Of a DNA stretch of 64,000 nt, positions 1 through 10,673 are shown piece by piece. Position numbers and translations under genes: made by a program. The notes under the pieces were generated by a model, which saw nothing but the letters and a program-made list of their open reading frames with translations, was not told where the DNA came from and ran no database searches. Position 1 is the first letter of the stretch; every line of letters starts with the position of its first letter. The stretch is from Paracyclopina nana (taxonomy: Eukaryota; Arthropoda; Copepoda; Cyclopoida; Cyclopettidae): positions 1,488,001-1,552,000 of the forward strand of contig JAGUCH010000001.1 of NCBI GenBank assembly GCA_019096065.1, written 5' to 3'.

Positions 1-398
1 TCTAATCATATTAGAGTCGCGCGCGCGTCGGACTTGAAAAGTTCACCACAAACTGCAAGCAAAATGTTTTATCATCATCTTTTTGTCACAAAGTGTTTTT
101 TTAAGTTTATGAATCGTTCTTTATAGCAAGCATAGATGTCACTTTAACCCTCAGATAAAAACAACCCATTGTTGATAGCTAGGAAGAAGAAGAAGAAACG
201 TACTTAGTAGTTTATCCACATCAATTTGCATGCATGCCAAAAACTGTAATGTTCTTTCAATTTTATTATCATCCTATGATTATTTGTTGTTTTTGCAGAA
301 AATAAAACCGGAATGAAAGAAAAAAAAGTTTATTTCTATTTTGGTCTCTACGCCTCAAACTTCTTCTTTAAAAAATAAAAATCTAAAAAAGCCATTTT
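1..398. other. 3' flank of the first minus-strand gene
   Basis: No coding exon is visible here. The stretch is AT-rich and has a short GAA run near 184-197. TTTATT at 329-334 reads AATAAA on the minus strand, about 65 bp beyond the stop of the minus-strand gene at 399, and is the likely poly(A) signal of that gene. Confidence 0.5.
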
Positions 399-1589
399 TT
401 ACATTACAACGCACAAGTCAGCCAAACCTCCTGTGACAATTTGGTCATTGTTTGCTGCTTCAAACTGAGGATCTTCGTTCTCACACCTCAGGTTTTTCTC
501 GATAGCCTTGTTGACGGCTGCATTATTTGTCTCGACCTTTTGTACAACAACATTCTCATCCTTCGCCGGAAGAATCCTACTTCTGCACCTATCCTTAGGT
601 GGAGCAGGTGTGCCAGTGACAAAGTTATTTGTCGGTTTCTTGCTCATCTTGACGAAATGTTCAACCGGAGATCCGTTCTCAGTCTCACCCTCCAAAAGAG
701 TGTACGGGGACGAACACTGGGGAAGCTCTTGCACCTTTTGCGTCAATTGCATCTCCACTTTCCTCTTGAGGTTTTTCCTCAGCAGATTGCCAGGATCTGT
801 GGGCTGAGGGGTGCCTGGAAAAGCGGCAGTCGACGATTTCATGGTGATGGCTTGACCCGAAAATGCTCTATGTAAAGCCGCCTTTTTTATGGGCGAGATG
901 ACGACTCGCGAGGGCCGAATGTTGTTCATCTTTTTGGCTGACACTGTCTTTTTGGCACTCTTGGATGCTGATTTGACAACTGCCAAAGGCACGTTTTCAT
1001 TGAAAACGATGTCATCGTCGGGTGATTGAGCTTTGATGAGTGGAGGAGAGTTCACTTTTTCTGGTGTGGCGGCTTTCTTGTTGATAACCTCGGCTGTAAT
1101 TTCACTCATGGGTTCTTTCTTCTTGGCTGGTGTTTTGTGGGGGATGAACGATGCGTCAGGAGCTTCCATGACCGAATCCAGTTTTGCTCGTGATTTAGCA
1201 GCCGACCTTCTCGTCGTTGAAGTTAGCATTGGTGGCTTTCCAACGAACACTGAAGATCGCCTGGATCTGGTCATGACACCCTTGGGCGATTCCATTCCAC
1301 TGAAGTCGAACTTGTCACCTGCCACAAAAGAGTCGTCATTCTGGAATTTCTTTGTGGTTGCTTTAACAGGCGCCTTTTTGATTGGTGGCTTGCTCAAGGA
1401 GCCACCGATTGAAGGCCTTCCGCGACCTCGCTTCTCAGGGACTGCTGGAGCCGTCATTGCGGTGGTTGACCTTCGGCCTCGCTTCGCTTCTTGAGGAGAA
1501 TACAAAGCTACGGCCTTCCTAGCCCGAACTGGACGAGTAGTCAAGGCCGCTGAAGTTGTAGGAGCCATTGACTTACGCCGTGTCTCCAT
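399..1589 (-). CDS. Basic, Ser/Thr/Pro-rich nuclear protein of unknown function
   Basis: One open exon of 396 codons, taken from the first in-frame ATG (1589-1587); the frame stays open a little further upstream, but without another ATG. I do not recognise the family. The product is rich in Lys, Arg, Ser and Pro. It has an AT-hook-like RGRGRPS motif near residue 56, many TP/SP sites that suit proline-directed kinases, and an RxxL motif (RKNL) that could be a destruction box. No membrane segment or signal peptide is seen. The gene lies head to head with the Ki-67-like gene; the roughly 650 bp between them carry E2F-like and CHR-like sites. By context I infer a cell-cycle-regulated chromatin or mitotic protein. 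A sororin-, borealin- or NuSAP-like role is possible but unproven. An upstream exon cannot be excluded. Confidence 0.7.
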   Translation of the reverse strand: METRRKSMAPTTSAALTTRPVRARKAVALYSPQEAKRGRRSTTAMTAPAVPEKRGRGRPSIGGSLSKPPIKKAPVKATTKKFQNDDSFVAGDKFDFSGMESPKGVMTRSRRSSVFVGKPPMLTSTTRRSAAKSRAKLDSVMEAPDASFIPHKTPAKKKEPMSEITAEVINKKAATPEKVNSPPLIKAQSPDDDIVFNENVPLAVVKSASKSAKKTVSAKKMNNIRPSRVVISPIKKAALHRAFSGQAITMKSSTAAFPGTPQPTDPGNLLRKNLKRKVEMQLTQKVQELPQCSSPYTLLEGETENGSPVEHFVKMSKKPTNNFVTGTPAPPKDRCRSRILPAKDENVVVQKVETNNAAVNKAIEKNLRCENEDPQFEAANNDQIVTGGLADLCVVM

Positions 1590-2235
1590 GGTGTTCGGCC
1601 AAAGAGAATCTTTGTTGATGTTTTGACTTCTTTTTAGCAAACTGCGTTGACCTACAATGTGACGCTAAAGCCGCCAAAAATCAAATATTAGAACTACTTT
1701 TTGCCCACAGCCGTTACAAAAAGAGCCAAAATTAACTTAATTTCCAATTCAAAACTTCCTTTCGCAAAGTTCAGTTTTTATGAACATCTCAGTTGACGAC
1801 AAAAATATCTCCAATTTTTAATCTTTTAAATTTCAATTAATTAGTAAATATTGTTTTTTCCGCTAAATTGTGCGGTAAAGGTTGCGTGACGGTTGGCGGC
1901 GTTTTTCAAATTTGAAACCTTACGCTGAATTCCTCCGCCTTCAAAATTGTCAAAAAAATCCTCATTTGATAGTTTTTGGCCAAGCTATCAAGTTAAATAA
2001 AAAACTATGATAATTCGAATCAATTTTGCTGCTCCTCAAAAATAGTTGTTGACAGAAGATTGGCTCGATATTCCTAGATTTTCCGCGGACTATTTTTAGA
2101 GCTTGGCGTCGTTACACGACGGTGGCGTCAAACAGTAAATATTCAACATTGCGCGCGGCGACGGCCAGGCAAGAAGAAAGAAGAGGCCGCCGTGTGGATC
2201 CTGACCTCGATCACGAGGCCTTAAAAGTGAAGAAG
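1590..2235. promoter_or_regulatory. Putative bidirectional cell-cycle promoter
   Basis: The gap separates two divergent nuclear-protein genes. It holds GCCGCCAAAAA at 1670-1680 (TTTTTGGCGGC on the other strand, E2F-like), GGTTGGCGGCG at 1891-1901, and directly beside that the palindrome TTTCAAATTTGAAAC, which contains TTTGAA (1911-1916) in both orientations. TTTGAA is the CHR core bound by DREAM/MuvB at G2/M genes, and an E2F or CDE site a few bases from a CHR is the usual arrangement. The motifs are seen directly; their activity is inferred. Confidence 0.5.
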
Positions 2236-5200
2236 ATGCCTTTTTACGGCTCCATTGTTGTGATCCGTCGATCCGGCGTTGATGGGTCCATTTTCCCACT
2301 CGTGAGCTCGGAATGCCTTTTGGGCCGGGCTGAGGGCTGTGACATTCGGGTCCAGCTCCCCACTGTGTCTCGTGAGCACTGCAAGATTTCTGTCAACCAA
2401 AGTGACCAGGTAAGACCTTATTTATTACTGCTCTTTATCTCTGTTAACTCATTCAATGATTTGGCTGTTCCATTCCAGGCCTTGTTGACTTGCCTGTCTT
2501 CCAACGTGGGCCAGACCAAGTTGAACGGCAAAGATGTGACGCTTAACACCATTATGGTGCTCAAGCACAAGGACGTGTTCACCATTGCTGACCGTAGCTT
2601 CCGTTGGGAGTACCCTGAAGAAAGTGTTCATCTGGCAGCAGCGGCAACACCCAAAAAGTCCCCCAAAAAGGTCGCGATGACCTTTACCAATTCGGCCAAC
2701 TCTGTGGCCAAAAAGGGGGAAAGCTACATGGCTTTGACCCCAAGAGCAAGGCTTCAGCCTTCTTCACCTAAAAAGACTCCCAAAGCGGGCAAAAGAACTC
2801 CAGCAACAAATGGTATGAAAGCTTGAAAAATACTAGCATTAATTGTTGCAACACTTTTCATATTTTTCAGTTGGTGACAGCGAGTCTCCCTCCAACAGCA
2901 AACGGGTTTCATTCGGGCCGTACATTTCACCAGAGTACATTGACAAGACCCTTCCCCCTTCAACGCCAGTTCGGAAAGGGGCAACGCCTACTCGAGACAG
3001 CAACGTTGTTAAGGCCACCCCTACTTCCTTATTAAAGAAGAGTTTGCTGCAGAAGAGAGCTCAGCAGGTATTTTTGCGTTTTAGTGACATACTAAAATTA
3101 GCTTGTTGTTAGAATTGCGGTTTATTTTCAAACTTGGTACTTAAAGAGCACTTAAAGAATGACAGATATATTTTAGAATTGTGATTGGTTTCTTGCTACG
3201 TCTTTTTTAAACATTAAGCATTTTTGAATGATAGATATTTTTAGAATTGACGTTCTGTTCTTGTTAAGTCTTTTTTGGAAACCTCCTAGACGTCAATTTC
3301 AAGGTTTCTCAGGAAGGCTTCGAAAATGAAAAAATAGTGTACTGTCTCATTTGATTAGGGTGTTCTTTTTCTATTTCAGGCTAACAAAGAGGATCAAAGT
3401 GGGGGTGTTTTGAAGAGAAGCGTTAATGACTCTCCTTTGGTAAAAGGAAATTCAGGTCACCGTGTCTCTCCCAGGGCATCACCTGTTTCGCCTCAAAAAT
3501 CGCCTGTCAAGAGGCAAAATGTCAAGGTCACCACCCCAAGCAAGGCCACCAGACGTACGCCTCAAAAGGCCTCTCAAAGCCCTGCCAAGAGCCCGAAACC
3601 TGCGCCCAAGGTAAAAACGCCCAGTCCGAAGGCTAGCCCGAAAACGGTTGCTGCTACACCAAAAGCCTCTCCAGCAAAGGCTAAAGCAGCGTCTCCTAAG
3701 GCTGCATCACCTAAGGTGACCACTCCAAGGTCTTCCCCCAAGGCTGCAACTCCTAACGCTGGTTCACCCCAGACTGCAACTCCCAAAGCCAAAACTCCCA
3801 AAGTTGCGACTCCCAAGGCCAAATCTCCCAAGGCAAAGACTCCTAAGGCTGCGACTCCCAAGGCTCAAACACCTAAAGCTGCACCCGAAGCTAAGACTCC
3901 TAAAGCTACACCGAAGAGTGTTAAGAAAGCAGCTGCTCCTGCTTCAAGAAAGGCTTCCGAGAAGAAGCTATCTAAAGGTGTGAAAAGGAGAGCAAGCTCT
4001 ATGGGAGAGACGTCTGGAACTGTTGCTAAGAAGTTGAAAGTTGACACAAACAAAACACGTACGTAATTGAGATTGTATTAGCCACGTAGTTTTATTTCCT
4101 TACAATTTATGCTAATTCTAGCTCGCGTTGCCGCTGTCAAAGCTCAAGCCAAGGATGAGACACCGAAGGCAGCCAGAGGAAAGACGCCCAGGACTGCAAA
4201 GAAATCGATCAAGAAGTCGTGGGCTGATATTGCCAAGAAGACCCCTGCTCCAAGGCCCAAAGCCAAAGTTAATCTGGCTTCCAAGATGATTTCTCATGTT
4301 CAAAAGCAGCAGAGGAGAAAATCGGGACAGGCTCTGCCTACTTTCAGATTGGTAAGGCTACTTTTTTCTAAAATGGTTGTTGCGTTGTTTATTAATCTTG
4401 ATTGGTTTCAGGATGTGCCCAAGACCTTTGATTTTGGCAACACGGGGCATGCATTGTCTCCCGAGAATATCACCATTTCCAAGAAAATGCACAAAACGCC
4501 AGTTTTGGCTAGAAAAGGCCGCAAGACTCCTTTGAAGAAAGCTCCCTTGAAGAAAGCATCGAGCAAGGACGATAATTTTGAAGGACTTGCGGATCTGATG
4601 AAAACTCCCGCTACCAAAACTGCTGGCAAAAAGGGCGTCCCATCAATCACAGTGACTTCACCAACTCCAGTTAAAAAGTCACCTGCTAAGCCTACTCGTA
4701 CTAACACTCCCAAGCTGCCAGAAATCAAGGTAACTTCTCCATCCCCTTTGAAGAAGACCCCAGCAAAAGCCAAGACTCCTAAGGGAAGCAAGACACCTGT
4801 TAGTACAAAAAAGACTCCTGCTGCCCAGGTAGCCACCCCGAAGAAGACTCCCACGAGTGGAAAGAAGACCCCTGCAAAGGCCACTCCTAAAAGTGGCAAG
4901 AAGACTCCGGCCAAAGCCAAAACACCCAAGAGTGTGGGGAAAACGCCCAAAAGTGGCAAAAAGACTCCAGGCAAGAAAGGTTCAGTAGCATTTGATGAAT
5001 CGATGACAAGCACTCCTGGTAGCTTGAATCACACTCAATTTGACTTTGACTCGATCAAGACCCCCAATGTGCCTCTCGAAACGTTTGTGTCTCCGTTGGT
5101 GGATGGGTCGGCTACCAAAACTCCAGCAAGAAAAAGCCCCGACATGAAGGCTATGAAAAGGCTATTCAAGACTCCCAAAGCTGGAGGAAAGAAAGTTTTG

Positions 5201-8195
5201 GTAACGACACCCATTACTGATGCCATGAAGCAAATATTTGAAACACCCAGCAGCTTCAAAAAGGTTGCCAGTCCTAAATCCGCAAAGAAGAGCCCTGCAC
5301 GGACATCAGGTGGGAAGGTAGCTAAGGTAACTCCCAAGAAGGCAATCACACCTGCAAAGGCAACTCCTGGCAAGACTAAATCAACGCCTGCAAAGGCAAC
5401 TCCTTCCAAGGCCACAGCAAGGAAAGCAACTCCTGCTAAGACTACTCCTGCAAAGGCCACTCCTGCCAAAACGAAAGCTACACCTGCAAAGGCCACTCCT
5501 TCCAAGGCCACGCCTTCCAAGGCTACCCCTGCAAAGGCTACTCCTGCAAAGGCTACCCCTGCAAAGGCCACACCTGCAAAGGCTACCCCTGCAAAGGCCA
5601 CTCCTGCGAAGGCTACCCCTGCGAAGGCTACCCCTGCAAAGGCCACCCCAGCAAAGGCTACTCCTGCAAAGGCTACCCTGGCAAAGGCTACCCCGGCAAA
5701 GGCTACCCCGGCAAAGGCTACCCCGGCAAAGGCTACCCCGGCAAAGGCTACCCCGGCAAAGGCTACCCCGGCAAAGGCTACCCCGGCAAAGGCTACCCCG
5801 GCAAAGGCTACCCCGGCAAAGGCTACCCCGGCAAAGGCTACCCCGGCAAAGGCTACCCCGGCAAAGGCTACCCCGGCAAAGGCTACCCCGGCAAAGGCTA
5901 CCCCGGCAAAGGCTACCCCGGCAAAGGCTACCCCGGCAAAGGCTACCCCGGCAAAGGCTACCCCGGCAAAGGCTACCCCGGCAAAGGCTACCCCGGCAAA
6001 GGCTACCCCGGCAAAGGCTACCCCGGCAAAGGCTACCCCGGCAAAGGCTACCCCGGCAAAGGCTACCCCGGCAAAGGCTACCCCGGCAAAGGCTACCCCG
6101 GCAAAGGCTACCCCGGCAAAGGCTACCCCGGCAAAGGCTACCCCGGCAAAGGCTACCCCAGCAAAGTCGACGCCTGCTCAAAAGAAGGCTACTCCTTCTA
6201 AGAAAGCGTCTCCTGCTAAGAAGGCTACGCCTACAAAGTTAGCTCCGTCTGCAATGGAAGATAATGTAGCCCAAAAAGAAGTTGCCAAGTCAGGAAAGAA
6301 GGCATCACCTACCAAGGCACCAACTTTGAAAGTGAGCCATAAAAAGAGCCCTGTCAAGAAAGCACCCAAAACGCCCGACATGATGGGTATCAAGAAAATG
6401 TTGGCCACTCCTAAGAATACAAAGGCCAAAACGCCAGTCAAGACCCCCGAACTGAAGGGACTCAAGAAGATGTTGGCTACTCCTAAAAATACGGGTGCCA
6501 AAACACCCATCAAGACTCCAGAACTGAAGGGAATTAAGAAAATGATGGCCACTCCTAAGGTGACTAAGGCTAGGAGTCCAGCCAAGACCCCTGACATGTC
6601 CGGACTGAAAGACTTGGTTGCAACTCCTCAAGCTTCTGAAACCATTAGTAGCCCCACTGTTTCAGCTACGAGAAGTTCAAGGAAGCCTAAAGCGACACCA
6701 GCCCAAAAGGCTACCCCCGCTAAAAAGGCTACTCCCGCCAAAAAGGCAACTCCTGCCAAAAAGGCAACTCCTGCCAAAAAGGCAACTCCTGTTAAAGAAG
6801 CATCGTCTCCAGTAAAAATTGATACCATTGAGAAGCCTAAGCGTGGAAGGGCTGCAACCAGATCGGCCAAGACTCCTGCCAAGTCACCTTCGGTAGCCAA
6901 GGCTACACCAGCTAAGAAAATTACCACGACTGAGACACAAACGGAACCAGAGCTCGATACCTCGCCTGTCAAACAATCTAGCAAGAAGGCAACACCAAAA
7001 GCCCGCACAACGCGTAGAGGAAAAGCTGCAGCTACCCCAGTTAGATCTCCTTCAGTATCGAAGAAGACGTCTACCTCAAGTTCCTCTGATGATAAGCCAG
7101 AGACTCCCAAGGCTCCAGCTAAACGTGGCAGAGCCGCGGCCAAACGAAAAGCATCTCCGTCTCCTGCTAAGGAAGCTGCAAGTCCAGCAAAGAAAAGCAA
7201 GACTTCTAAGGCGAAAGCCAATGCATCTGTTGCTTCTCCTAATAAGGCTGAAGCTACACCAGCAAAAAGGACTAGGACATCTAGGAAGGCAAAGGCCGAG
7301 TCACCTGCTAAATCGGAGCCTACACCCGTGAAGGCAACGCCTGCTAAGAAGACCAGAACATCCCGGAAAGCTGCTGCCACCACAGAAAAGGCCAAGCCTG
7401 CGTCTCCAGTGAAGGCAACACCTGCGAAAAGGACACGAACGTCCAGAAAGGCCGCTGCTACCACTGAAGAAGAGGCTAAGCCTGAGTCTCCTGTGAAGGC
7501 TACACCAGCAAAAAAGACTAGGACGTCAAGAAAAGCTGCAGCTGCTAGTCCAGCAAAGCCTGCTGCAACCCCTGCAAAGAAAGGCAAAACCACAAAGGCT
7601 GAGCCTGCAACCCCAAAGCCAAAGGCTACTCGCGGAGGTAAAAAAGCTGTTGCAGCTAAACCAGAAGAGGAGGTCGTCGTAGAATCATCGCCTGCAGCCA
7701 AGAGGAAAGCAACCGAACCTATTGAAGCTTCACCCGCCAAGAAAACAAGGACGACTAAAGCCAAGGCTGCTGAAAAGAAGACCAAGGCAACTCCAGCTAA
7801 AAAGGGTACAAAGACCAAGTCTGCTGAAATTTCAGTGGAGGCAACGCCTGCGAAAAAGGCTACTAAATCCAAGGCTACTGAAAAGGCCAAGGCAACCCCA
7901 GCAAAAAAGGTAACCAAGGCTAAGGCTGAGCCTGCCAAGAAGGCCAAGGCAACCCCAGCTAAAAAGGCCTCGAAGGCAAAGGCTGAGCCTGCCAAGAAGG
8001 CTACCAAGGCCAAGTCGTCGCCAGTTAAAAAAGCCCCAGCAAAGAAAGCAGCGACGGCAAAGAAGGCCAAGAGGTGAATATTTCATTTGAACGTGCAAAT
8101 CGGGATTTTGTTCTCAACTTTATGTTATTCTTTGCAGCTCTCCAGTAATAAAGGAACCCACACCACAAAAGCGGGCGACGAGGTCACGGAAATAA
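2236..8195 (+). CDS. MKI67-like: Ki-67-like mitotic chromosome-surface protein (FHA, PP1-binding, TP-rich repeats)
   Basis: Seven exons: 2236-2409, 2479-2812, 2871-3067, 3380-4058, 4122-4351, 4412-8073, 8138-8195; 1777 aa. Residues 3-105 form an FHA domain very like that of Ki-67 (GRAEGCDIRVQLP, then SREHCKI, then DRSFRWEY). Residues about 179-205 match the Ki-67/Repo-Man PP1 module: KRVSFG, then SPEYIDKTLPPSTPVRKG. A KSWADI motif and a GHALSPENI segment also recall Ki-67. Further on come units of the type TPELKGLKKMLATPK, comparable to Ki-67 repeats, and a long AKATP array. The C-terminal third is Lys/Ala-rich and highly basic, fitting chromatin binding. In vertebrates Ki-67 coats mitotic chromosomes and recruits PP1. 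I chose ATG 2236 because the FHA domain starts there; the frame is open further upstream, but no other ATG precedes it. The last exon ends KRATRSRK. Confidence 0.88.
5515..6170 (+). repeat. 15-bp minisatellite coding for AKATP
   Basis: Tandem 15-bp units read GGCTACCCCGGCAAA and code for the pentapeptide AKATP. From about 5686 to 6160 there are roughly 31 consecutive identical copies; the copies from about 5395 to 5685 are diverged at third positions and some encode SKATP. The array keeps the frame and lies in the large exon of the Ki-67-like gene, at about residues 905-1121. Long open frames on the opposite strand here are shadows of the repeat. Confidence 0.97.
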
Positions 8196-8336
8196 TTGGA
8201 ATGACATTTTTTAGCTGGTGATGTCATGCTCTTGTAGTAGTATTGTAAAGTATTTTGCCATTAGAATCGACTTAAAGGACATTTATTATTATTCTGCGTG
8301 ATGCTTTGAGCGCATCTAACCTCTCATAAGTAACTA

Positions 8337-8342
8337 AATAAA
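8337..8342 (+). terminator. Poly(A) signal AATAAA of the Ki-67-like gene
   Basis: AATAAA lies about 140 bp after the stop codon. The convergent DDRGK1 gene has its own signal (TTTATT, 8282-8287) on the other strand and upstream of this one, so the two 3' UTRs probably overlap in antisense. Confidence 0.6.
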
Positions 8343-8366
8343 TCTGAATTGACAATGCTTAGTTTT

Positions 8367-9263
8367 TCATGATGTTTTTAGTGTGATGAGCCGATTGCTG
8401 TTTTCTGCCAGTTCAGTTATAGACACTCGGCCTCTTTGTGTGATAAACTTTGCCACAGCCTCAAGCTCTTCTTGAGAGACATAGATGAATTTCCCTCGGT
8501 CATCTATGACACCAGTCAACTTTTCTTCTTCCACTAGTGTTGTAACTCGATCAATTGCATCTTGTGTTTTCAACTTGAAGTGAGCAGCCAAGTCCTCCAG
8601 CACGACCACTTTATTGTCCTTGATGTACTGAATGAAAGCCTCCAGCTTGTTCTCCTGGTCTTCCTCGGGATCTTCATCGAATCCCTCTTCTTCGACAGCG
8701 AAAGCTTCCTTCAATTTCAAGTATTCTTCGTGCTCTTTCCTCTCCTTTTCCTCGCGAATTTTTCGTTCTTCTTCCTCTCGTTTACGCTCTGCTTCTTTTT
8801 CTAATTCATCGAACTTTTTACGCTCCTCCTCTTCTTTCTCCAGCCTTTTTTTACGCTCTTCTCTGTCCCTCAGTTCTGCTTCCCGCTCCAATTTTTTGTC
8901 AGCTTTGGCTTGCATTTTTTCCATTTTCTTTTTGCCCATTTTCCCAGGCAATTCCCTCGCGCGTTGAACTCCGTCCTCATTGTCACTATCTAGGGGCTCA
9001 TCATCTACATTGTCTTGATCGAAATTGGGCTCTGGTTCATCAGCCACTGGACGGCGCCGCATTCGTGGGCCCCCGCGACGACCCCGAGGTCCAGGCCCCG
9101 TGTCCATAATTTGCCCATCTTCATCTCGGTGAGGAACAGCTGCAGCACGCCTTTTAACTGGTTTGGGTTCTTTTTCACTGGTTTTCGACTTTAAAAACGA
9201 CAAGCCGACGAGTAACAGTGCCAGGGTGGCCAATATCGCAACATATAGGTACAAATCTTCCAT
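8367..9263 (-). CDS. DDRGK1: DDRGK domain-containing protein 1 (UFBP1)
   Basis: Single exon, 298 aa. An N-terminal membrane anchor (about residues 6-24, [19 protein letters not shown]) is followed by a basic/acidic linker, a long charged Glu/Lys/Arg helix (about 100-190) and a C-terminal winged-helix/PCI-like region with the signature [10 protein letters not shown]. Known role of the family: an ER-anchored adaptor of the UFL1 ligase complex that attaches UFM1, for example in ER homeostasis and ribosome quality control. The length is close to that of other animal family members. The absence of introns is unlike most genes in this window, but the frame is intact and nothing suggests a dead retrocopy. 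It ends tail to tail with the Ki-67-like gene (171 bp apart) and starts 567 bp from the divergent TMED gene. Confidence 0.95.
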   Translation of the reverse strand: MEDLYLYVAILATLALLLVGLSFLKSKTSEKEPKPVKRRAAAVPHRDEDGQIMDTGPGPRGRRGGPRMRRRPVADEPEPNFDQDNVDDEPLDSDNEDGVQRARELPGKMGKKKMEKMQAKADKKLEREAELRDREERKKRLEKEEEERKKFDELEKEAERKREEEERKIREEKERKEHEEYLKLKEAFAVEEEGFDEDPEEDQENKLEAFIQYIKDNKVVVLEDLAAHFKLKTQDAIDRVTTLVEEEKLTGVIDDRGKFIYVSQEELEAVAKFITQRGRVSITELAENSNRLITLKTS

Positions 9264-9830
9264 TTTAGCTAGAGAGTAGATGAAAATATTTCAATGCTGC
9301 ACTTTGACGAGATTTTGTCTTTTCCACTTTTCGTTTGTTGACACGAATTTCCTTTCTTACTAGGCTAATCAAAGCAAAACATATGCCAAATGTCAAATGC
9401 ATTTTCCATCCTATTTGCCGTATTTCAATTCACATGAATTTACCTTTCTTAAAAAAATTGTTGTTAAAGCAAGTTAAAATGGTGTTTTAAGCTAAGAAGA
9501 TGAGAAAATTGGAATTCAATTCCACTTTTCAACTTGACTAATGCTCCACATCATCATTGGCAGCAACAGCGAGCGCCGTTTTTTAGGGCAAGTAATAAAA
9601 AAACCCAAATAAAACTTCGAGAATAAATAATTCATTTTTTGCCGAAAAAGGCGTTTAAGTTAGTGATGACTTTATTTTCTCATTGGTATTGGCTAAAGTT
9701 TTGAGTAGTATAGTGTTTCACTGATATAAAGTTTCTAGAAAATAAAGTAGACTTATTTTCGATCTGTTTTCAAATTGCCTTCGTAATCATAAACAGCAAG
9801 CCGCTGAAATAAAAAGTCACAACCTTAGCA
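9264..9830. promoter_or_regulatory. Shared upstream region of DDRGK1 and the TMED gene
   Basis: An AT-rich gap between two divergent start codons. No open frame or repeat is seen. Both genes serve the ER/early secretory pathway, so a shared bidirectional promoter is plausible, but no specific motif supports this. Confidence 0.35.
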
Positions 9831-10673
9831 ATGGCGATTTCGTGGCAAAATGTGGCCACGGCCACTGTTATTGCATTCTTGATGGCCATTCCCTATACCT
9901 CAGGCTTGTACTTTCACATCGGTGAGACTGAGCGCAAATGTTTCATCGAAGAAATCCCCGACGAAACGATGGTGACAGGTGAGTGGCAAGGCTAAATATT
10001 TTGGGCGAGGTGCTCAGTGTGGTTATCATTTTAGGCAATTACAAAGTTCAGCTGTACGACCCTCGGACAAATGGGTTCGCTCCTTCAAGTCCGGGCATTG
10101 GGATGCACGTGGAAGTGCGCGATCCTGAGGACAAAATCATCCTTAGCAAAGTGTACAGCAGCGAAGGGAAATGGACGTTCACCTCGCACACTCCCGGTGA
10201 ACATGTCATTTGCCTGTACACCAACTCGACCAAATGGTTTTCCGGGACTCAACTGGTAAATCTCGAAGCATAAATGTCCTTGAACTATGAATGCTTACAG
10301 TGCTTTTTTCAGAGAGTGCATTTGGACATTCAAGTGGGAGAGCATGCCATCAACTATGCTGATGTTGCCCAAAAAGAGAAGCTCTCCGAGCTTCAGCTTC
10401 GCGTACGCCAACTGCTCGATCAAGTTGAGCAAATCACAAAGGAGCAAAACTACCAGAGGGTATATAGCCTTTTAACCTATTAAATTTGCATATTAGGTAT
10501 CAATGTCCCTTATTTTTATGCAGTACCGGGAAGAACGATTTCGGCAAACAAGTGAAAGCACCAACTCCAGAGTGTTGTGGTGGTCCCTTGGGCAAACCTG
10601 CATTCTCGTTGTTATGGGCGCATGGCAAATGAGGCATCTCAAGAGGTTTTTCGAAGAGAAAAAGCTCGTTTAA
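9831..10673 (+). CDS. TMED9-like: p24 family cargo receptor, TMED4/TMED9 (p24-alpha) type
   Basis: Four exons: 9831-9978, 10035-10255, 10313-10459, 10524-10673; 221 aa. A signal peptide (residues 1-25) is followed by a GOLD domain beginning [15 protein letters not shown], a coiled-coil region ([22 protein letters not shown]), one transmembrane helix (about 188-209) and a short cytosolic tail ending FFEEKKLV. The tail holds both the FF motif for COPII/COPI binding and the C-terminal KKxx COPI retrieval signal. Members of this family cycle between ER and Golgi and load cargo such as GPI-anchored proteins. [12 protein letters not shown] and [17 protein letters not shown] closely match the p24-alpha subfamily. 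AATAAA lies at 10788-10793. Confidence 0.96.

Noticed and set aside
2122..2235. N-terminal extension of the Ki-67-like protein
   Set aside because: The extension would need a GTG start; the first ATG is at 2236, exactly where the FHA homology begins.
5381..6181. Long minus-strand frame with CRGSL-type repeats opposite the AKATP array
   Set aside because: It is the reverse reading of the 15-bp repeat. Any 15-bp unit without a stop in that frame gives such a shadow.
6628..8070. 480-codon minus-strand frame opposite the 3' part of the Ki-67-like gene
   Set aside because: It lies wholly antisense to a well-supported exon and comes from Lys/Ala/Pro codon bias; no domain.
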